A DNA stretch of 64,000 nt from Dasypus novemcinctus (GCF_030445035.2 NC_080673.1:200320216-200384215); one strand, 5' to 3'; shown: positions 12,000 through 25,170, counted from the first letter of the stretch. Numbers and translations: made by a program. The notes: generated by a model not told the origin, from the sequence alone.

Positions 12000-12967
12000 C
12001 CCCTGACTCACAGACTCCACCCGTCCAATCTCTCCTTATTTTGGAATAAATGCGTAACTCTCAAACCATTGCCAGAAATGAAAAACATTTACATCATTAA
12101 TTCATGTCCTTTTTATTCTCATTCCATAATTTCCTGGAAGCCTTCTGATTATAATTTGGCTTCCAGTAAACTGGTTAAACCAATTTGAACTCTAATTTTT
12201 CCTAATAATTCTACTTCGTATAACAAAAATTAGCAAGTTATCATGCATAGCTTATACATCAGTCTCTTATGAGAGTAGTAGGCACAAGTCAGATCCCCCA
12301 GTCCAACTAATTCTCAGGTACTAAGATTTATTCTTTAGGACTGACAGTCAGACCATGGTGAATTTGCCAAAATCTTTTCCCTTGAGGAGCCTCTCTGAGC
12401 CCTTGTTGAGTTTATGCTGTCCCTGCCCCCAGGAATTGTCATGCTTTACCTTGGAGGAAACTAAAGCTTAGAAAAGCAACTTGCCCAAGGTCAAAAAGCA
12501 GGCAATCATAACTTTTCCTGCTATTCAAAAAAAAAAAAAAAAAACAGCTCCTCACCATTCCTTATTTACAATCCATTCATTCTAAGAACACCTATTCTGG
12601 GACTGGCAATGGTCCAGGTGCTACAGATATGACGGTGAAGAAGAGAGGAATTTTCCAGCTACCACGAAGCTTACATTCAAGTGGAGGGAGACAGACAATA
12701 AATAATCAAATCAATAAATAGTCCACAATGGAAACATCAGCTGGTGATGAATGAAATGCAAATAATTATAACAATGTGATATGCTAGACCACGTCTTTGT
12801 CATGACTTTCAGTTGGGTGGTCAAGAAATAATAACATAAGAATAGTGTCAAAGCATTTCCTATGACCTCAGGTACCCACCTATAAAGTAGATGGACTGGA
12901 CAAAATTATCTCTAGAGACTCTTCATACATACATTGAAAATGGGGACACCTGGCTTAATAATCCATC
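12000..12967. other. Intergenic with MIR and other ancient repeat remnants
   Basis: Segment 12440-12510 carries GGAGGAAACTAAAGCTTAG and CTTGCCCAAGGTCA, the reverse complement of the MIR core. Segment 12575-12720 resembles an ancient LINE 3' piece with GAAGCTTACATTC and an ACAATAAATAATCAAATC end. An A-run lies at 12527-12544. No gene is seen. Confidence 0.5.
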
Positions 12968-13596
12968 TGTAGCAGTTTGATATTGTTTATGAATTCCAAA
13001 AAGAAATATAGATTATGTTTGTAAACTGGTCAGTTCCTCTGACGTGATAACCCTTTGATTGAATTAGATTCAGCTGAGATGTCTGATTAAATTATATTAA
13101 AATTAGGGCTCTGATCCAACCACGTCATTAGAATGTGACTCAGCTTGAGTCCCAGCCCCTTTGGGGATAAAACAGATGCTCACACAGAAGTAAATACAAG
13201 GAGAAGGAGAATACATAGGAATAAAGATGGCTCCCCAGACATGGCAAAGGGCTAGGAAGAGAGACGAGCCTCAAAGTCAACAGCTGACTTGTGGAGAGAC
13301 CAGAGCAGCTGAGCCTGAAAGAAATAAGCCCCGAGCAGAAAGACAAGGCTTATGCCCACCTACAGTTGAGATCAGAAGAATCTGGGATCATGCAGCCTTA
13401 AGAAGAAGGAAGAAGGCTGAATCCTCGCAACCATCACCTGCCAACTTGCTCCATCACAAGGCAACAGACTGTGGTGAAGGAAGTAACTTACATTTTATGG
13501 CCTTGTGACTGTAAGCTTCAACCCTAATAAATACCCTTTATAAAAGCCAACAGAGTTCTGGTACTTTGCATCAGCACCCTTTGGCTGACTAATACA
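12968..13596 (+). mobile_element. Solo LTR with perfect 5-bp target-site duplication
   Basis: The 629-base element starts TGTAGCAGTTTG and ends ACTAATACA. It is flanked on both sides by CCATC (12963-12967 and 13597-13601), the 5-bp duplication expected of retroviral integration. An AATAAA at about 13528, shortly before the 3' end, fits an R-region polyadenylation signal. The absence of internal sequence marks it as a solo LTR left by recombination. The 93-codon frame inside is incidental. Confidence 0.85.
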
Positions 13597-13689
13597 CCAT
13601 CACATGCATAAAGGACGTGGTCGGGTGGACAGGTTAGGGTGGCATAGGTCAGGAGAAGTTAATACTGTGATGCCAGAACCACTACTAGT

Positions 13690-13865
13690 GATAGCAATCC
13701 CTATAATTTTTTATCACACCTTGCTGTGTTCCTGAGATGGATTTTCTCTAAACCTCACGACAATCCTGCTAGTGAGGGATCAGTACTGTTATTTAATCAA
13801 TGAGGAAAGTGGTGTTCCTTAAGTTTAAATAAATTGTCCCAAGAGAGATTGAGAGACAGCACGTC
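13690..13865 (-). repeat. Probable MIR-class remnant (minus)
   Basis: The order of an AACCTCACGACAATCCTG block, an ATGAGGAAAGTGG block and a TTGTCCCAAG block follows the reverse complement of MIR 3' to 5'. It is strongly diverged. Confidence 0.45.
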
Positions 13866-14210
13866 TTTGTAAACAAGGCAGGCCAAGTTGAGGGGCTCTT
13901 TGGAATTTGTTCTGCTGCTTGCTTCCTCTATCCAACTTTCCCCCAATCCCTCCTCCTCTACCCCAGCCACTTTACTCCCCTCTCTCTGTCACAATACTCA
14001 GACCAAGAGATCCACAGCCCAGCCCCTCTGTACCATCGCCTCCCAATGGTGAGCAGCATTTCTGTTGGAATGGAAAAGGATCCAGCTCCCCACTGTCAAC
14101 CCCACTCCCTTCCACCCTAACTAACCAGGTCCTCCCCCTGCCTTTGAGCCCAGCCCCAGCCCTGGGTCTTGGGGAGGACCTGAGGCAGCAAGATGGGATA
14201 TCCACAGACT

Positions 14211-15649
14211 GCTTTTTTTTAATATATACATTTTTAAAAGATACTTAGATTACACAAAATGTTACCCAAAAAAAATAAGGGATTCCCATATGCTCCACTC
14301 CCCACACCTTCCACCTTTCCCACATTAACAACTTCTTTCATTACTGTGGCACATTTATTGCAAATGATGAACAAATTTGGAGCATTGCCACTAAGCATGG
14401 GTTATAGTCTACATTAGTTTATACTTTCTCCCACCAAATTCTGTAAGTTAATGCAGGATATATAATGGCCTGTATCTGTCATTGCAATGTCATTCAGGAC
14501 AATTCCAAGTCCAAAAATGCCCCACATTACTTTTATATATTACAAAAATGCCCCCATATTACTCTTTTTCCCTCTCCCTGCTTTCAGCACCTCCAAGGGG
14601 CACTGTCTCCAAATCAGTGATGTAATTCTTCCATTGCTAGAATCACAATAAGTCTATAGTAGATTACCAGTAAGTCCACTCTAGTCCATACTTTATTCCT
14701 GAATCCTGAAGATTCTGGGATGGTGATGCCCACTCTACCTCTAACTTAGAGGGGGTCTTGATCCTAAATGGCTGACTGATAGGACTTTCTTGTTTGCAGT
14801 TGTAGACTCTCTCGGTTCCTTGGTATGGTGTTTATCCATCCTTAACTTCTTGTTAGTTGTCCTGGGTGAGTCCAGAGCACTGGAGAATAGGTGTTGCAAC
14901 TCCACTGATGCTCAGGGCCTAGCTGGCACATGACAGCCCAAAGATTAAAGTCTCTTGGATGTACCCTACCAACTCCAGCACTAACTATAGATTCAAACAG
15001 AAGGGACAGAAGAGGCATGTGGATAGAACTTGCATCTGAGCCCAACTCTGTCACACTTGGGAGAACAAATTCGAAAGTAGGGCCCACTGGTGAGGCACCA
15101 AACTCCATGACACCATGGTTATAGGACCTGGGTGTCTCCAGAGCCCTCAGGAAATCCACTATTTGGGATAGTATCTACTTTGGCAGTCTATGAGAACCTG
15201 CTGAGATATGCATAGCATTACCTCTGAGATGATCTCCTGACTCACTTTGAAGTCTCATAGCCATATAAATTCATTTATCTTTACCTTTTCCCCTTTTTAT
15301 TTAAGGTCTTTCTCCAGTTGCATTGCTCATTGGTGTTTGGTAGTAATCCCTTTGTCCCAGGGATGCTCATCCCCAGGAGTCATGTCCCATGCTGGGGGGG
15401 AAGGGGAAGTGCATTTATATGCTGAATTTGGCTTAGAGAGTGGCCACATTTGAACAACATGGGGGCTCTCAGGTTAACTCTTAGGCACCCTACAGCACTA
15501 GACTAAGTTGCAATTTCAAGAGCAATGGCTTACTTGTCAATATCAATATCAAGGGCCTATCAATGGACAATCCTTCTTCACTACTCATTACCCTGCACTT
15601 GAGAGATCGTTGCTGTTCCATTAGAGAGTGTGCCAGAGTTCCCCAGGAT
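14211..15649 (-). mobile_element. 5'-truncated L1 insertion (3' UTR only) with 15-bp TSD
   Basis: It begins at a T-run and runs through the reverse complement of the L1 3' UTR seen at 3288-6123. Flanks are a perfect duplication of GGATATCCACAGACT at 14196-14210 and 15650-15664. The insert is about 1.44 kb and contains no ORF2, so every short frame inside is non-coding. Confidence 0.9.
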
Positions 15650-15950
15650 GGATATCCACAGACTTCTGATCCACCCAACCCACCCCACCAGGAAACTTCA
15701 AAGGCAGGAATTATTTGCCCAGTTGTATAAATTTTAAGAATTGAGTCTGAATTCTGACCAGTCCAAGATTTCCCAGTTGATGAATGATGGGGTTTAGATT
15801 TTAGCCAAAATATTCTAAGCCCTAGGTCAGTGTGCTTTCTACCATGCTACATCATGTGTTAAAAAAAAAAAAAAAAAATGAACAGACTTTCCCAACCAGG
15901 GCAAGTTAAAACCTCAATAAGAGGCAAGCAGATCCTGTCTCATTTCTTTT

Positions 15951-16874
15951 TTTTTTTTGAAAATACATAGATCACCAAAAATGTTACATTAAAAAATATA
16001 AGGGAAGCAGGTGTGGCTCAATCAGTTGGGCTCCCATCTACCATATAGGATGCCCTGGGTTTGTGTCCTCCTGGGACCTCCTTGTGAAGGCAGGCTTGTC
16101 TGCATGTCACACAGAACCGCCGGCCCACAAGGGCCACAGAGAGCCAACTCAGCAAGGTGAGGCAACAAAAAAAAAAAAGAGAGACAAGTAAAAACACAGA
16201 AGAACTCACAGCAAATGAACACAGAGAGCAGACAGCAAGCAAGTCCATGGGGGGAGGGGATAAAAAATATATATACATATAAGAGGTTCAAATATACCCC
16301 ACCCCCACTACTCCCATATCAACAACTTCTTTCATCATTGTGGCACATTCATTGCATTTGGTGAAATAAATTTTGGAGCACTGCTGCACTGCATGGATTA
16401 GAGTATACATTGTAGTTTACACTCTCCCCCAGTACTTTCAGTGGGTTATGGCAGGATATATAATGTCCAGCATGTGTCCCTGCAACATCATTTAGGACAA
16501 CTCCAAGTCTCTAAAATGCCCCCATATCACATCTCTTCTTCCCTCTGCCTACCCTCGGCAACTACCACGGCCACTTTCTCCACATCAATGTCACAGTTTC
16601 TTCCATTACTAGTCACAATAGTTATATAGTAGAATACCAGCAGGTACACTCTAATCCATATTTTATTCCTCCATCCTGTGGACCCTGGGATGGTGATGTA
16701 CACTCCACCTCTATATCAAGAGGTGGCTTAGGTCCCACATGGCTGATGGATGTGATTCTCCTGCTTGCAGTTGTAGGCACTCTCGGTTGCCTGGTGTGGT
16801 GGTTCACCATCTTCATCTCCTTGCTAGCCAACCTGGGTAAGTCCAGTGAACCAGAGAGTAGAAGTTGCAACTCT
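15951..16874 (-). mobile_element. 5'-truncated L1 insertion with nested SINE and 17-bp TSD
   Basis: L1 3' UTR sequence in reverse orientation is flanked by CCTGTCTCATTTCTTTT at 15934-15950 and 16875-16891. A DAS SINE splits it at about 16003-16276. The order of events is therefore L1 first, then the SINE. Confidence 0.9.
16003..16276 (+). mobile_element. DAS-type SINE nested in L1
   Basis: It has the tRNA-like head with box A (TGTGGCTCAATCAGTTGGG) and a decayed box B (GGGTTTGTGTCC), an A-rich middle, and the ACACAGAGAGCAGACAGCA tail block. The short duplication ATATAAG is found at 15996-16002 and 16277-16283. The host L1 resumes directly afterwards. Confidence 0.85.
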
Positions 16875-16891
16875 CCTGTCTCATTTCTTTT

Positions 16892-17880
16892 GCATCCATC
16901 ACAAGCCACCCAAACACAAATGTGTCCCACATTCAGGTCTGCACTGAAAACCCCTCAAGACTGATACAAGAAGGAACTCATGCCCACATAGTAACACCCT
17001 AGCAGGACTGATCCCAGCTAGGACCATCATTTTCCACCTTCCTTTGTGGAGATGATGCTCCCTGGGGCTGTGCAGAGCAGCCCTAACCCCCAGTCCAAAC
17101 AAGAGAGTAAGGTAGAGAGTTCTAAGCCCAAAGACAGTGTTCTCTCCAGAATTCACACACTGTTCATCTTGCAGCATGTTGCAAAAGGGGAGAGAACAAG
17201 CCTTCTCAAAGTCTGATTTATGCGGCTTCATACAGCATGTGGGTATTCTGTATTGTGGAATAATTCCGTGGTCTCTCTTTTAAATGTGAAACCATATTTA
17301 AAATGTCGGAAGGTGACAGAAAGTGCCTTGTAAACAGGACAGGGCTATAGAATATGAGGAACTGCTGAGAGGTTGGTAACAGCTAAGTCAAAGAATATTG
17401 CTTCAGCAGAAATATTACCAGCAAGTTTCTACCCTTCCATTAATTCAAAAACCATGATTTGGACCTCCGTGTGTACCCAGCAATGGGGATATGAGGAGAA
17501 TCCTACCATTGAAGAGAGCAGAGTCTGATGAGAAAGGCAGTCAGGGACAGTTTCAGCACAATGGGGCCAGTGCTGGAGTGAAGGGGAGCATGGGGCATTA
17601 TGAAATTAAGGCAGGACACTTAATCCAATTGCAAGTCAAAGAAAGCTTCCTGGAGGAGGTGGCTTCTCACCGGAGGGACCCATACATAAAAGAAAGACCT
17701 TGCAAGCAACAGGGTAAGAGCCACTGCTCAGAGGTCCAAGGACACATGACAATATGACCATGTGAGGGAGTGCTGGTGGCTGGTGTAGCTGGAGCACAGG
17801 GTGCTTAGGAGGTAGGAGGGTACAGTGAGATTCTAGACTCAGGAAGCAGACAGGGCCTTGCATTCCATTTTGAGGAATAA
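16892..17880. other. Intergenic, no supported gene
   Basis: From about 17460 the sequence resembles the ancient repeat with the GAAAGCTTCCTGGAGGAGGT block seen also near 19120 and 22560. The frames at 17491-17757 and 17636-17923 fall in this repeat and overlap on opposite strands. I see no coding evidence. Confidence 0.45.
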
Positions 17881-18744
17881 GGACTTGATGCTGAAGGCCA
17901 GCATCTCCCAAAGTGCGCTTCATGAAACCCTAGACCTCAGGTGCCCTGGCAAAGAGTGCTTCCGTGGTCAAAGGAGACTGAGAAATCTCTCACACTATCC
18001 AACTCTCTTGGAGGGTCACGGAGTGCTTTGGCTTATTAAAAGTTCTGAATGGTCCAACAGTAAAGAAACCTGATTCACTTTGTTTAGCACACCCTTTTGC
18101 AAGTGGATCTCACCACGTTGGAATGGAATACGTACTATTGTTCCCTGGAACTCTGGGAAATCCACCAGTTTCTCAAGAGGCTCAGGGGTTCTTGAAGCGC
18201 GAGAACAATGTGGTCAGGTTGATGCATTGGAAGGATGTCTAGGACAGGAGCTGTCCTTGTGCTGGCCTGCTTCTGGACACTCCCAGGGATGCCTGCAATG
18301 ATCGGACCTTGTTATTCTTCTGGGTGTCCTTAGGCTCTTTGTTCCTCTTGGTGTACCTCCTCCCTCACCAGCTGCAGAATTCACACGATATCCCCAGCTA
18401 CCCTTTGTTCCCATCTGCTAAATCAGCACTCTGGTCCTGTGCCTTAAGGATCAACTGCTACACCCAGGAGGGAAATGACATAGTCACTGGCTCACAAGGA
18501 ATGCTGAAGTAACTACTCAAACTCAGTTCAGCAAGGCCCTTTATGATTCAGCTTAGGGGTCACTGTCCTCACCAAGGCCATGAGCATGTGGAAAAGGACA
18601 CTGTCCCAAGTGTTAGGGGTGTGGATCTGGAGTAGTCTAATTGGTCATTCCAATGCCCTTTCCAGTGATTGGGCATTAATCCAATATTGATCAGTCCATT
18701 ATTGACCAATGAATTGTAGAGGAATTCTACTAGGCTTTTGGGAA

Positions 18745-18885
18745 AGACTTTTTTTCTTAAACAAAAGAAATTGATTGGCTCATGGTTTTCAGGCTCGGAG
18801 AAGTTCAAAATGGAGGTGTCAGCAAGGTAATGATTTCTTCCAAAAGATTAAGGTATTTCTGGGTCTGGCTCATGGAGACACATTT
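18745..18885 (-). mobile_element. MaLR-like LTR fragment (minus)
   Basis: The GATTGGCTCATGGTTTTCAGG and GGTGTCAGCAAGG blocks parallel the better-preserved LTR at about 61205-61680. It is cut off by L1 sequence starting about 18886. Confidence 0.5.
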
Positions 18886-19112
18886 TAGGATTACAGAATA
18901 ATAATGCATAAAATATAGGATTCTCATATACCCCCCTATTATTAATGCCTTGCATTGGTGTGATACATTTTGTTTACAGTTGAAGAAAGCACATTATTAT
19001 CATTGCCCTGTTAACTATAGTCCATGGTTTACTCTATGTGCTGTGCAGTTCCAGTGACTTTTAAAAATTTTATCCTAGTGACACATACACAAACTAAAAT
19101 TTCCCTTTTAAC
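18886..19112 (-). mobile_element. L1 3' UTR fragment (minus)
   Basis: The GTTAACTATAGTCCATGG block and the CCTTGCATTGGTGTGATAC block are reverse complements of old L1 3' UTR sequence also seen at 11035 and 63750. Confidence 0.65.
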
Positions 19113-20084
19113 CACATTCAGTCCCGTGGGGGAAACAGCCTGGTAAATAGACAAGGAAAGTATGTGGTGAGCCTCAAGTGGGCTATGGGAGAGAGGCACC
19201 TGGCCCAGGCTTAGTGGAACAGGTGGAGATCAGGAATGGCTTCCTGGAGGAGACAGCTCAGCTAAACTTTGTAGGGATGAACAAGATCAAAAAGTGGAAG
19301 GAGTTCTAGGCAGAAAGGACAGAATGAGCAGTGGCAATGGAAACATGAAACAGCAGGGCTGGAGGGTTGGAGGCCTGAGTGGGAGGAGGAAGTGGCGAGT
19401 GATGGAGGCCAGAGGGATGCAGGGGTGGGAGCAGGGAGTGGCACATCTTCCCATGGTTTGGTGCCTTGTGAAGGAGCCACCTTCTTTTTCCCAGGGTTGT
19501 CCTATTTCTCCCCTCCATCCCCAAACCAGAAAATTGGATGGCCACTTAGGTCTGGGATTACTTTAAGAAATGGAGTCAGTCATTCTGTACTCAGACCCTA
19601 GCACAAACTACACATAAACACCCCTGAACATGCCAGAGAGGTAGATGTTAGATAGAAAAAGGGGACTGAGAAGAGAGCTCTGGAAGAAATCAATGGTTTG
19701 TTCTCTTCTCAATTTAAGAGTCTTAAAAGCCCATCAGGCACTTCTCTGGTCTGTTCAAGCATTTCCCAAAAAGCTATTTTTGAGTTCAAGCACATTCTTT
19801 TAAGTGGCTCTTGCCCACCCTGAGAGCCAGGCAGCAGAGACACTACTTATCCCAGCTTTTAAGAAAAGTATCATGAAGAGATTAGAAAGCCCGTTTTCCC
19901 AGGTCTGTAAAGCCAGGCCCTCCGTACTGCCCCACATGCACATGGCCATTATTCAGATGGAAATTCTCTCACCCAGCAAATCCAATACAGCCCAAAGAGG
20001 GTAGAGAGAACTTGTGAAGAACTGACCACGCCCAGCCACTGGGTTAGCATTGTTTATGCATTATCTCATTTAGAGTGTGTTGTG

Positions 20085-20285
20085 GGGGACAGATTCTGGG
20101 ACCAGAAAGCTTGGATTCAAGTCTAGGCTCTACCATGGGCCCACTGTGGGACTTAGATCACATTACTTAACCTGCCTGTGCCTCAGTTTTCTTCATCTGT
20201 GAATGGGAATAATAAGATTCCTTACCTCTAGAAATGTAAAGATACAATAAGTTAATGCATGTAAAACACCTAGAGTAGTGCACTT
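20085..20285 (+). repeat. MIR element
   Basis: The MIR order is clear: a GGATTCAAGTCTAGGCTCTAC head, TGGGACTTAGATCACATTAC, then CTGTGCCTCAGTTTTC with CATCTGTGAATGGG, and a TTAATGCATGTAAAACACC tail. Confidence 0.85.
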
Positions 20286-20289
20286 GGGA

Positions 20290-22090
20290 AATCTGGGTTA
20301 GGCAAGATGAGCACACTCTCCCTGCCGCAGTCTTCCTTGGGAGATGAAAATGCTAATGAGACTTGTGACCCCCATTACCCCACCCCCACTGCAGGAGGGG
20401 AATGTTCTGTACCAGTCTTCATGTTGGCCACAGAATCCTTCTCTCCAAAACTTGGCTCTGGCAGTCCCCCGAATGCCCAGAGGAAATGTCATTCACCAGC
20501 CCACGTGCCTGGACTTGGATCTCCCACCCTCTGCATCCACAGACTTGCTTTAAATTAATGACTTCTCATTTTGAGCTCCAGGTTAGAAAAAACATGCGGG
20601 AAAGATTTCTCCCAAAAGCTTTAATCTGTAACACCTTGTCTCTAATTAAATACGTATATACATCCTTATTCCTCCATCGGAATGGTCATTTAAAAGAGAG
20701 CTGGGTAAATAAGCCCAGCTAATACTCACTTGCCTCCTGCTGATAATCCCTCTCAGCAGAGAAGCAGGAATGAGGTCACACTCAGCAAAGCAGGTGGCCT
20801 CCTCCAAGGAGCAGTTTGAGTGCAAGGAAGAAGATTCCCCGGTTTTGTAGTCCAAACAACGGCTTCCCAATCAGTCTGCTGAGAGTCCCTCTCTGCAACT
20901 CCCTTTGCTTGCAATGTTCACCATCAAAGTGATTCCCCGAGTTAGATTAGTAATAACCACTACAATGCATTTATTCAGCAGTTTCATACAGCGCTCTAAA
21001 CCTATTCTCTTACATCAACTAATTAATCACAGTCTCCCCACCTTGACCCCCTTCTAGCCTTGTAGACTTAGATTCACCATCTGCAGTAGATCCTACCAGC
21101 CCTCATCCGCAGCCTCTTGCCCAACTCTGACTACAGCTGCACCCGGAAGGATGGTTCCTGGGTACCCTGTTGTCTTCTCACCTCGAGGGCCATCTGAATG
21201 CCTCAGCTCCTCTGCCTCGAGGCTTTCTCTGAAGCCATGGGAACAGGCTCAGCCCCAAAGCCCAGAAGCTCACGGAAGACCACGCCAGCAGAGACAACTC
21301 TCCACCAAGGCTGGGAGGGTCTTGTTGGAAAAATACCTCAGCCTCATACCCTTCAGAGTGAAAACGTTGAGGTACATTCTACACGGTCTGCTGAAACGCT
21401 CCCAGTAAGGTCGAACCCATAGGAGCAACCAGCTCAAAAATGCACGCTCAACTGATAAGTTATATCTCACTGATAAGAAAACACTCCTGAACCTAGTAGG
21501 CAGGGAAACAAGTCTTTATTTGCTTCATGAGTCCGTGGGTCAGCAGGGAGGTGCTTCTGGGTTTAACTTGGATTTTAACTTAATTTCTCTGATCCTCAAG
21601 TTTTTCCCTCTGTAAAAATGGGACAGCTGGCCTAGAAACTCTCTCTAAGTCCACTTTCCTCTGGGATTCTTTATCTTTAAAGACGAAAGTAACAAAACTC
21701 CTTCTCTTTAAGCACTTTTCATTTCCCAATCACTATCACACTCATTGCCACTAATCACTGCAGCCAGAAGCCGCAAATGAAATGGATAAATTGGGTGGGG
21801 AGGAGTGAAGAAACAAGAAATCTTCACATAATGATTCCCACCTTGGCTATAAATAACCCATGAAGACAATTAGACTTCTCTTGCAGACTCTGATTGTAGT
21901 GTTGGGATCCAGTGACAGTGCGAATGCTGCAGATTGTTTGCAAAGGGACCACTTCTGATTCAGCTGGGCGAGGTGCTTTGCATAAATTGAGCATTTGGGT
22001 TAATGGCTGAAGCCAGCTGAAGGAATACAACAATGTGGGAGCCTCGCATTACTTCTCAGAAGATAAAAGACAATGGCATTCAAACACAGG
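20290..22090. other. Repeat-poor intergenic stretch
   Basis: I recognise no mobile element with confidence. Several overlapping frames of 64-106 codons occur, none with a recognisable domain. This is one of the longer stretches free of young insertions. Confidence 0.45.
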
Positions 22091-22094
22091 TTTA

Positions 22095-22372
22095 AGGAAG
22101 CGGCTGTGGCTCAATCAGTTGGGCTCCCGTCTACCATATGGGTGGCCCTGGGTTCGTGTCCCAGGGCTTCCTTGTGAAAGCAAGTTGGCCCACGCATCGC
22201 GGAGAGCTGATGGCCCACATACTGTGGAGAGGGGCACAGCAAGATGACACAACAAAGGAAGACTAGCAGATACAGAAAAAAACGCGCAGTGAATGGACAC
22301 AGAGAAGAGACAGCAAAGAAAGGAACAAGCCGCAAGGGGGGGAATAAATAAATAAATAAAATCTTAATAAAA
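22095..22372 (+). mobile_element. DAS-type SINE
   Basis: It has box A GTGGCTCAATCAGTTGGG, box B GGGTTCGTGTCCC, the AGCAAGATGACACAACAAAGG middle block and an AATAAATAAATAAA tail. The internal segment is shorter than in the long copies, giving about 280 bases. Confidence 0.85.
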
Positions 22373-23077
22373 CAAACTGAGGCTTATGGAGATGCCCATG
22401 GGGTGTTCCAATTACTCCCCTCTGTGCCTAAATCCTTGAGACACCCTGGTGCTTGGAGGTATCAGAAACATCCTGGCAAAAATCCCTCCAACAGACCAGA
22501 AAGAGAATGCGGACAAAAGTATATCTCATCTGCCACCCTTCCAATGGACTCAGCAGCCTCCACTTACCCAGCTGTTCATTCACTCATTCCATAAATTTTT
22601 TTATTTATCTCCTCCTCAGTGCCAGGTACTTTACTAGAATTCCCAGGACTGTAGAGATGAAATAGGAGAATATAGATCCTCTGGGAGCAGTGATGCCTTA
22701 AATACGTGTATAAAGAGTTGTAAAACAATGGGAAACGTGCCCTTGGCTAAGCACTTGGTGCTGAGGACAGACGAAGCTGGGGCAGACAAAGCAGACAGAA
22801 ATGTACAGCTGTAGAATCAGGGAAGCTTTCCAGAAGGAGGGAGTATTTGGCATGGCCTTGGATTGAATATCACAGGGCAACACAGAAAGCAGTTCCTGGA
22901 CAATTCGCCGGGTAGACCGTTGATAACTTCAGATGGTCGAAGTCTCTAGTCCAACTGTGGAGCTTTAGGCTTACAGATGTCTCTGCCAGAGCTAGCACCC
23001 ATGTAGCCCAGGGCCATGGGTAGGCGTCTCAGTCGCTCACCATCTCTGTGCTGCCGTCTCTACCTTCATATTGGTGT

Positions 23078-23260
23078 GGAAAGAGCAAAAGCCTTGAGTC
23101 AATCTGACCAGAGTTTGGTTGCAAGCTTAGCCATTTTCTTGCTGTGGGACCAAATAAAAGTGACTTAACCTCTCTGCATCTTGGTTTCCACATATATAAA
23201 ATGCAGGTAGTGATACCTGCTTTACTGAGTGATTGTGAAAGTTAGGGAGAGGAGCTAAGT
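23078..23260 (+). repeat. MIR element
   Basis: The GACTTAACCTCTCTGCATC block followed by TTGGTTTCCACATATATAAA matches the conserved MIR core and its 3' side, diverged. Confidence 0.7.
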
Positions 23261-23874
23261 TCTCCCAGGGACCTCTCCGTGGCCTCCTGTGCACCTCTCT
23301 GTCATTGCAGTCACCTCACTCTGTAGTAAGGGTGCCCCCGAGGGCAGCGACGCTGATTCATCTCTGAATCCCTGGTAGCTTCCTTGCAGCTTGTAAGTGC
23401 TCGGACAAGGTTGGATGACATTTCTAGCTGATTGTAGAAGATTGTATTATTATTATTCAGCAACATTTGCTTTCCTGTCTCCCCCCCGGGAGTAATGCAG
23501 TTCCCCACCCTAATGATACTGAGCTTGGCCAAGGGGCAGAGTCATTAAATGTTCTTACGTGGTTTGGTATGGCCTCGGATGATGCTGTCCTCCAGTATGA
23601 GATGAGCAGGCCTCAGAGAGCTGCTTCTAGCAAGCCTGAGTGTGAAACGAGAGCCGAGTGAAGTTGACATGAATCCAGCTCAAAACCTAGAGCCAGACCC
23701 ATTTGAACCTAGCCAAGCCCAGCAGAGCCTATGAGAACTATAGCTGACCTGGTGAATGAGAAATAAGTGTTTATCGTTGTTAGCACTGGGATTTGGGGAA
23801 TGTTTGTTATGTAACATTATTGCAATAAAACCTGACTAATACATTCTAAAACTTAAACCGACTACTAACAATGT

Positions 23875-24085
23875 GTTTTATAGAGACGATCTCCTCTAAT
23901 CCTTACAACATCATGTGGGGTAGTTTTATAGTATTATAATTATCTCCACTCGAGATTAGGGAACTGAAGCACAAGTTATTCCCAAGGTCATATAGCTTGT
24001 AAGTGACAGAACAAGGATTCTAAATTAGTAACCTGACTCCAAAGCCTGAGAGGCATAACCACTCTACTGTACTGCCTCCTCTGAG
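23875..24085 (-). repeat. MIR element (minus)
   Basis: In reverse complement it reads tail to head: TTACAACATCATGTGGGG, GGGAACTGAAGCACAAG, CCAAGGTCATATAGCTTG, GTAACCTGACTCCAAAGCC, ending CACTCTACTGTACTGCC. Confidence 0.8.
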
Positions 24086-24763
24086 TCAATCAATCAAATA
24101 ATAGATAATGGATTTATCTATTAGTCAGGCTAGGGCTTTGCCCTGAACTCCAGCTGTGTGGTTGGTGTACTGGTACCTTTCCTGAATTGTTCTGATGACG
24201 TACCTCTCCCCAGTTGAGGCTAGAGTTTTACACCTGTGGACAGAGTTACCACATACTGCACCTGAATGCTAAGAACGGACTGCTGTTGAGATGCTCAGAC
24301 CATCCGACAGGAAACCCCAGGGCCGACTGCTAGGCTGTCCACCCCTTGGGTTTGCACAGTCAGCCTCTGGAACTGCCCAGTTTCTTCCTTAGCAGACAGT
24401 CAGAGACCAAGAGGAAAGAAAACAGACTGAGGTTTTCATAGCAGTTTTATTCATAAGAGCCTAAAAGTGAAAACAACCCAGAAGTCCATAGACATGAAAA
24501 CGAAAAAGCAGAAGTGCTATATTCAGATTACTAAATACTGCTTGACAATAAAAAAGAACAAACTTCTTAGACATGGATGAAACTCAAAGGCGCTATGCAT
24601 TCCGAAAGACTGCATAGTATATGCTTCCATTTATATGAAATCTAAAACAGGCAAGACTATTTTATAGTGGAAAAAACAGAACAGTGGTGGCCTCTGAGGG
24701 TGAGAATTGTCTGGGCAGACACAAAAAAGAACTTTCTAGGGTGATTGCGATTTTCTAAATCTT

Positions 24764-25170
24764 TTTTTTTTTAAGATTTATTTTTTTATTTCTCCCCCCT
24801 TCCCTTCCACCCCACTTGTCTGTTCTCTGTGTCTATTTGCTGCGTCTTCTTTGTCCACTTCTGTTGTAGTCAGCGGCAGGGAATCTGTGTTCCTTTTTGT
24901 TGTTGTTGCGTCATCTTGTGGTCAGCTCTCCATGTGTGCGGCACCATTCCTGGGCAGGCTGCACTTTCTTTAGCGCTGGGCAGCTCTCCCTATGGTGTGC
25001 ACTCCTTGCGTGTGGGGCTCCCCTACGTCGCGGAGGACACCCCTGTGTGGCATGGCACTCCTTGTGCGCATCAGCACTGCGCATGGGCCAGCTCCACACC
25101 GTCAAGGAGGCCCAGGGTTTGAACCTTGGACCTCCCATGTGGTAGACCACTGAGCCAAGTCTGTTTCCCT
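24764..25170 (-). mobile_element. DAS-type SINE (long form, minus)
   Basis: It starts at a T-run and AAGATTTATTTTTTTATTTC, then carries the full long-form body. The tRNA-like head reads backwards at 25100-25170 (GGTTTGAACCTTGGACCTCC is box B reversed). An eight-base duplication, TAAATCTT, lies at 24756-24763 and 25171-25178. Confidence 0.9.
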
